Positions 1 to 5,497 of a stretch of 5,497 nt of DNA are shown one piece after another. How positions within the stretch are numbered: position 1 is the stretch's first letter; each line of letters starts with the position of its first letter. This DNA comes from Actinomycetes bacterium (lineage in GTDB: Bacteria > Actinomycetota > Acidimicrobiia > Acidimicrobiales > RAAP-2): the NCBI GenBank assembly GCA_021799915.1, contig JAJYZN010000180.1:1-5497 (forward strand), written 5' to 3'. The translations under genes and the position numbers were made by a program. Below the pieces are notes generated by a model. The model worked only from the letters and a program-made list of their open reading frames with translations, was not told the origin of the DNA and ran no database searches.

Positions 1-1409
1 CGGATCCTGGCGTGTGCATACTGCAGGTACGGCCCGGTGTCGCCCTCGAACGCCAGCATGCGGTCCCAGTCGAAGACGTAGTCGCGGCCCCGATCGGTGG
101 ACAGGTCGGCGTACTTCACCGCTCCGATCCCGACTTGCGCGGCCACCGCGTCGTCGTCGACCCCGGCAGCGTTGTTGGGGTCGACCTCCCGCCGCTGCGC
201 GATGGCGCTGCGGGCCCGCTCGATCGCCTCGTCGAGCAGGTCGACGAGCTTCACGGCTCCCCCCGATCGAGTGGCGAGCATCCGATGGTCGCTCCCGAGC
301 ACGCTGCCGAACGAGACGTGCACGGCCTCGACGCCGGGCCCGAGCCAGCGGGCCATGGACGCCACGGCGAAGCACATCTGGAGGTGCTGGGACTGGGGAG
401 CCCCGACGACGTAGAGCAGGCGGGTGGCACCGAGCTGCCGGACCCGGTAGCGGATGGCGGCGAGGTCCGTGCCAGCGTAGCCGTAGCCTCCGTCCGATTT
501 CTGGACGATGAGCGGTAGCGGGTCCCCGTGGCGGTTGGTGAAACCGGGCGGGAACACACAACGGGCTCCCTCGTGGAGCACGAGGAGGCCCTGGGCCTCG
601 AGCTCTTCGACGACCTCGGGGAGCATGGGGTTGTAGAAGCTCTCGCCGAAGACGTCGTCGTCAGTCAGCTCGACGCCGAGCTTCTGGTAGACGAGGTCGA
701 AGTACCGGATGCTCTCGGCCACGAGCACCCGCCAGAGCCGGAGGGTCTCGGCGTCGCCGGACTGCAGGAGGACCACCCGACGCCGACTGCGCTCCGCGAA
801 CGCGGGGTCGGTGTCGAAAGAGGCCCGGGCCCGTTGGTAGAAGTCGGTCAGATCGCCGGCCGAGAGCTCGTGGGCCGCCTCCTCCTCGCCCAGATCGACG
901 AGGTGCTCGATCAGCATCCCGAAGGGGGTTCCCCAGTCCCCGATGTGGTTCTCCCGCCTCACGTCGTGCCCCAAGAAGGCAAGCATTCGGGCCAGTGCAT
1001 CCCCGATGACCGTGGTGCGGAGGTGACCGACGTGCATCTCCTTGGCGACGTTGGGGGCCGAGTAGTCGACCACCACCGTCTCGGAGCGGTCGGTCCGCTC
1101 GACGCCGAGCCGTTCGTCGGCCGCCATGGCTGCCAGTCGCTCAGCCAGGAATTCCGACGCGTAGGTCAGGTTGATGAAGCCGTTCCCGCTGATCTCGACC
1201 TGCTCGCAGAGGTCGGCGATGTCGAGTACCTCGACGACGGACTTGGCGACGTCGACGGGGTCGTGCCCGAGTGATCGGGCGACGGCGATGGCGCCGTTGG
1301 CCTGGAGGTCCGCCCGGCCCGAGGGACGCACCACGGGGTCGGCACCGGGGGAAACCGAGTCGAAGGCTCTGGCCAAGCGCTGCTCGACCAGGCTCCGGAC
1401 GTCGTCCAT
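1..1409 (-). CDS. argS: Arginyl-tRNA synthetase, 3' end (C-terminus) cut by the window edge
   Basis: Cytoplasmic class I aminoacyl-tRNA synthetase that joins arginine to tRNA-Arg using ATP. Translating the minus strand from the ATG at 1409-1407 gives 469 open codons running off the left edge. Residues 1 to about 90 look like the N-terminal additional domain of ArgS, with a QANG motif at 36-39. The HIGH signature is HVGH at 126-129, inside the family block SAPNVAKEMHVGHLR; GDWGT follows at 157-161, and ESFYNPML and QKSDGGY lie further on. The loop at about 370-384 (VLGSDHRMLATRSGG) stands where other class I enzymes carry KMSKS; E. coli-type ArgS also lacks it. The visible end, TGPYLQYAHARIR, opens the DALR anticodon-binding domain, so roughly 100 residues are missing (E. 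coli ArgS is 577). An in-frame GTG five codons upstream is an alternative start. The gene is divergent from acnA. Identification is firm. Confidence 0.96.
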   Translation of the reverse strand, partial: MDDVRSLVEQRLARAFDSVSPGADPVVRPSGRADLQANGAIAVARSLGHDPVDVAKSVVEVLDIADLCEQVEISGNGFINLTYASEFLAERLAAMAADERLGVERTDRSETVVVDYSAPNVAKEMHVGHLRTTVIGDALARMLAFLGHDVRRENHIGDWGTPFGMLIEHLVDLGEEEAAHELSAGDLTDFYQRARASFDTDPAFAERSRRRVVLLQSGDAETLRLWRVLVAESIRYFDLVYQKLGVELTDDDVFGESFYNPMLPEVVEELEAQGLLVLHEGARCVFPPGFTNRHGDPLPLIVQKSDGGYGYAGTDLAAIRYRVRQLGATRLLYVVGAPQSQHLQMCFAVASMARWLGPGVEAVHVSFGSVLGSDHRMLATRSGGAVKLVDLLDEAIERARSAIAQRREVDPNNAAGVDDDAVAAQVGIGAVKYADLSTDRGRDYVFDWDRMLAFEGDTGPYLQYAHARI

Positions 1410-1413
1410 GCGC

Positions 1414-1434
1414 CATCTTCGCACCCTGAAGATG
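1414..1434. repeat. Perfect 7-bp inverted repeat in the argS-acnA spacer
   Basis: CATCTTC at 1414-1420 and its exact complement GAAGATG at 1428-1434 flank a 7-base spacer, GCACCCT. The repeat begins 5 bases upstream of the argS ATG. In an argS transcript it could fold into a small hairpin whose loop carries AGGG, the nearest Shine-Dalgarno-like bases, and whose 3' arm ends 4 bases before the start codon. As DNA it could be a dyad operator. The repeat itself is seen directly; either function is inference, and a 7-bp palindrome can arise by chance. Confidence 0.4.
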
Positions 1435-1470
1435 CCGGCCCGGTCGCCCGGACCCCGAATGCCCTGGGCC

Positions 1471-1480
1471 AGGGAGGGGG
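1471..1480 (+). promoter_or_regulatory. Likely ribosome-binding site of acnA
   Basis: The purine run AGGGAGGGGG ends 12 bases before the acnA ATG at 1493. Its core resembles a Shine-Dalgarno sequence, but the spacing is somewhat longer than ideal. An ATG at 1485 lies closer to it but in another frame, which does not continue the aconitase protein. No in-frame start codon was found between this run and 1493, so the ATG at 1493 is preferred. Confidence 0.45.
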
Positions 1481-1492
1481 CAGAATGGGTCC

Positions 1493-4180
<2,688 letters not shown>

Positions 4181-4933
4181 TTAGCCCGTCCCCACCGCCC
4201 AGAAGAGCTCGGCGAGACGACCCTCGGCCAGCCCCGCCGAGGTGGCCGCGCCACCGGCCCTCGTCGCCAGGCGGTCCCGAAGCCCCGGATCGTCGGTCCC
4301 CTGGCTCCGGTGGCAGGAGAGCGCGGCGAGTTTACCCTCGAACGCCTCGGTGACGTCGACGGCGAGGTTGGCGGCCGGGGCGGCCATCAGCCACAGGGCG
4401 CGCACGGTGTGGGGCTCCAGACCCTCCTCCAGGAGCTCGGGGTGGGCAAAGGGGTTCCGACTGTCCGGATACACGGCGTCGACCGCCGCCTCGCCCGCCG
4501 CGAGGTGGTCCGGATGGCTGGCGAAGATCACGTTCCAGTTCCGCTCGGGAGAGGGCGCAATCACGAGGTCGGGGCGGAACTCCCGGACCACCCGGGACAG
4601 GTCGCGGCGCAGCTCCAAGGTGGCGGAGACCCGGCCATCGGGATAGCCGAGGAACGTCACCTCGCTCACACCCACCGCCGCTGCCGCCGCGAGTTGCTCG
4701 CCCCGGCGGATCTCGGCCATCTGGCCGCGGGACATGGCCCGGTCATCGCCACCCGCCTCGCCGTCGGTGATGATGCAGTACCGGACGGCGGCACCGGCAC
4801 GGCGCATCGTGGCCACCGTGGCCGCGCACCCGAAGTCCACGTCGTCGGGGTGGGCGCAGATGGCCAGCACCCGGTCGAAGGACTCCTCCTCGCTCGACCA
4901 GAGCCGCGGCGACACCGAGGAGGGAAAGGTCAT
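4181..4933 (-). CDS. PIG-L/LmbE family zinc-dependent deacetylase, substrate unknown
   Basis: Predicted metal-dependent N-deacetylase of 250 residues. The family (GlcNAc-PI de-N-acetylase, MshB, Mca, BshB) removes acyl groups from amino-sugar or related amides. The N-terminal motif AHPDD at 27-31 supplies H28 and D31 as likely zinc ligands and D30 as the likely base. HPDH at 140-143 supplies H143 as third ligand and H140 as the likely catalytic histidine, by analogy with MshB. TDGEAGG at 56-62 and IRRGEQLAAA from 75 are also typical. There is no signal peptide or membrane segment, so it should be cytoplasmic. It is shorter than MshB or Mca (near 300), so I do not assign a mycothiol role. The frame stays open upstream to 5080, but that part lies over the helicase gene and looks like noise. 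The ATG at 4933 is the first start after the helicase stop; its Shine-Dalgarno match is poor (GAGG only 2 bases away). An internal GTG at codon 22, with GAGGAGGAG upstream, is less likely. Confidence 0.9.
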   Translation of the reverse strand: MTFPSSVSPRLWSSEEESFDRVLAICAHPDDVDFGCAATVATMRRAGAAVRYCIITDGEAGGDDRAMSRGQMAEIRRGEQLAAAAAVGVSEVTFLGYPDGRVSATLELRRDLSRVVREFRPDLVIAPSPERNWNVIFASHPDHLAAGEAAVDAVYPDSRNPFAHPELLEEGLEPHTVRALWLMAAPAANLAVDVTEAFEGKLAALSCHRSQGTDDPGLRDRLATRAGGAATSAGLAEGRLAELFWAVGTG

Positions 4934-4961
4934 CGCCTCGTTGTCCCGGCCCGTTGCCGGC

Positions 4962-5497
4962 TCAGAGCACGCTCTCGTCTTCGGAGGGCTCCCACCCGGC
5001 CAGATCGGCCAGACGGGGGTCGTTGGAGAACATCTCGACGATCGGGATCCGCAGCCCCAACCGACGCTGGATGACCTCACCCTCGACCAGCTGGTTCCAG
5101 AGCAGCAGAGTCACAGCCACCCCGGTCTCCCCGGCCCGAGCGGTCCGGCCCGAGCGGTGCAGGTACGCCTTGTGGTCCTCGGGCGGGTCGTAGTGGAGGA
5201 CGACATCGACGTTGTCGATGTGCAGCCCCCGGGCCGCCACGTCCGTCGCGACGAGGACCGAGAGTTTCCCGGAAGCGAAGTCGGCCAGGGCGCGCTCCCG
5301 GTTGACCTGCCGAAGGTCTCCGTGGATGGCGGCGCTCCTCACCCTCTCGCGGGCGAGCTGTTCCACCAGTCGGTCCGCCCCGCGTTTGGTGCGCACGAAG
5401 CACAGCGTCTTGTCATACGAGCGGCAAATCGCCGCCGCCACCTTGACCTTGTCCATCTGATGGACCTGAAGGAACCGGTGGTGCATGGCCGCCACCG
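4962..5497 (-). CDS. DEAD-box RNA helicase, 5' end (N-terminal part) cut by the window edge
   Basis: ATP-dependent RNA helicase of the DEAD-box group (superfamily 2), which remodels RNA or RNA-protein complexes in ribosome assembly, decay or cold response. Only the last 178 or so codons are inside the window, covering the second RecA-like domain. Motif IV is LCFVRTKRGADRL. The stretch AIHGDLRQVNRERALADF is the usual region between motifs IV and V. Motif V is ATDVAARG at 5226-5249, and motif VI is HRSGRTARAG at 5130-5159. The protein ends about 50 residues after motif VI with a short acidic tail, SEDESVL, so it lacks the long basic or RNA-binding extension of DeaD/CsdA. A RhlE-like compact helicase is the closest fit, but the first domain with the Walker A and DEAD motifs is outside the window. 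Its stop lies 28 bases before the deacetylase ATG on the same strand, suggesting one transcript. Confidence 0.94.
   Translation of the reverse strand, partial: VAAMHHRFLQVHQMDKVKVAAAICRSYDKTLCFVRTKRGADRLVEQLARERVRSAAIHGDLRQVNRERALADFASGKLSVLVATDVAARGLHIDNVDVVLHYDPPEDHKAYLHRSGRTARAGETGVAVTLLLWNQLVEGEVIQRRLGLRIPIVEMFSNDPRLADLAGWEPSEDESVL

Larger units (their letters stand above)
1410..1492. promoter_or_regulatory. Divergent argS/acnA intergenic region, presumed two-way promoter
   Basis: These 83 bases are the only DNA between the start codons of the divergent argS and acnA genes. If each gene is the first of its transcript, both promoters must lie here or reach into the opposite coding region. 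I could not find a convincing -35/-10 pair on either strand, and the spacer is GC-rich like the genes. The assignment therefore rests on gene layout alone. Confidence 0.4.

Noticed and set aside
528..1274. 248-codon plus-strand open frame over argS
   Set aside because: It lies antisense to well-conserved argS sequence and its translation matches no family I know. Such mirror frames are expected at this GC content.
4181..4933. Assigning the deacetylase as MshB or Mca of mycothiol metabolism
   Set aside because: The catalytic motifs are shared by the whole family. The protein is shorter than either enzyme and no mycothiol gene is nearby, so the specific name is not supported.
4934..5080. N-terminal extension of the deacetylase by 49 codons
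   Set aside because: The added residues overlap the helicase 3' end in another frame, are rich in S, P, R and W, and precede the normal family N-terminus. The ATG at 4933 gives a standard layout with AHPDD near residue 27.

Overview
The window reads as chromosomal DNA of a high-GC bacterium, most likely an actinobacterium. The evidence is strong G/C preference at third codon positions throughout, a long AcnA-type aconitase, and a compact generic PIG-L deacetylase. I cannot fix the genus. An Acidimicrobiia-like lineage is only a guess, prompted by the ArgS type.

Layout from left to right: (1) positions 1-1409, minus strand, hold arginyl-tRNA synthetase (argS), cut at its C-terminus by the left edge. 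(2) Positions 1410-1492 are an 83-base divergent spacer with a perfect 7-bp inverted repeat beside the argS start and a purine-rich ribosome-binding region before acnA. (3) Positions 1493-4180, plus strand, hold a complete 895-residue aconitase (acnA). (4) Positions 4181-4933, minus strand, hold a 250-residue PIG-L/LmbE-type zinc deacetylase whose stop codon directly abuts the aconitase stop. (5) Positions 4962-5497, minus strand, hold the C-terminal RecA-like domain of a DEAD-box RNA helicase, cut at its N-terminal side by the right edge. It is read toward the deacetylase gene with a 28-base gap, so the two may be co-transcribed.

The genes are mostly housekeeping: translation (argS), TCA cycle (acnA), RNA remodelling (helicase), plus one deacetylase of unknown substrate. 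They do not form an obvious pathway. The coding regions are packed with essentially no free DNA, and no stretch over 300 bases lacks a gene. I saw no tRNA, rRNA, CRISPR array, insertion sequence or long repeat, and no convincing new system. The points most worth checking are the E. coli-like ArgS without a KMSKS signature, the small palindrome in the divergent spacer, the zero-gap convergent gene pair, and the helicase-deacetylase pairing.
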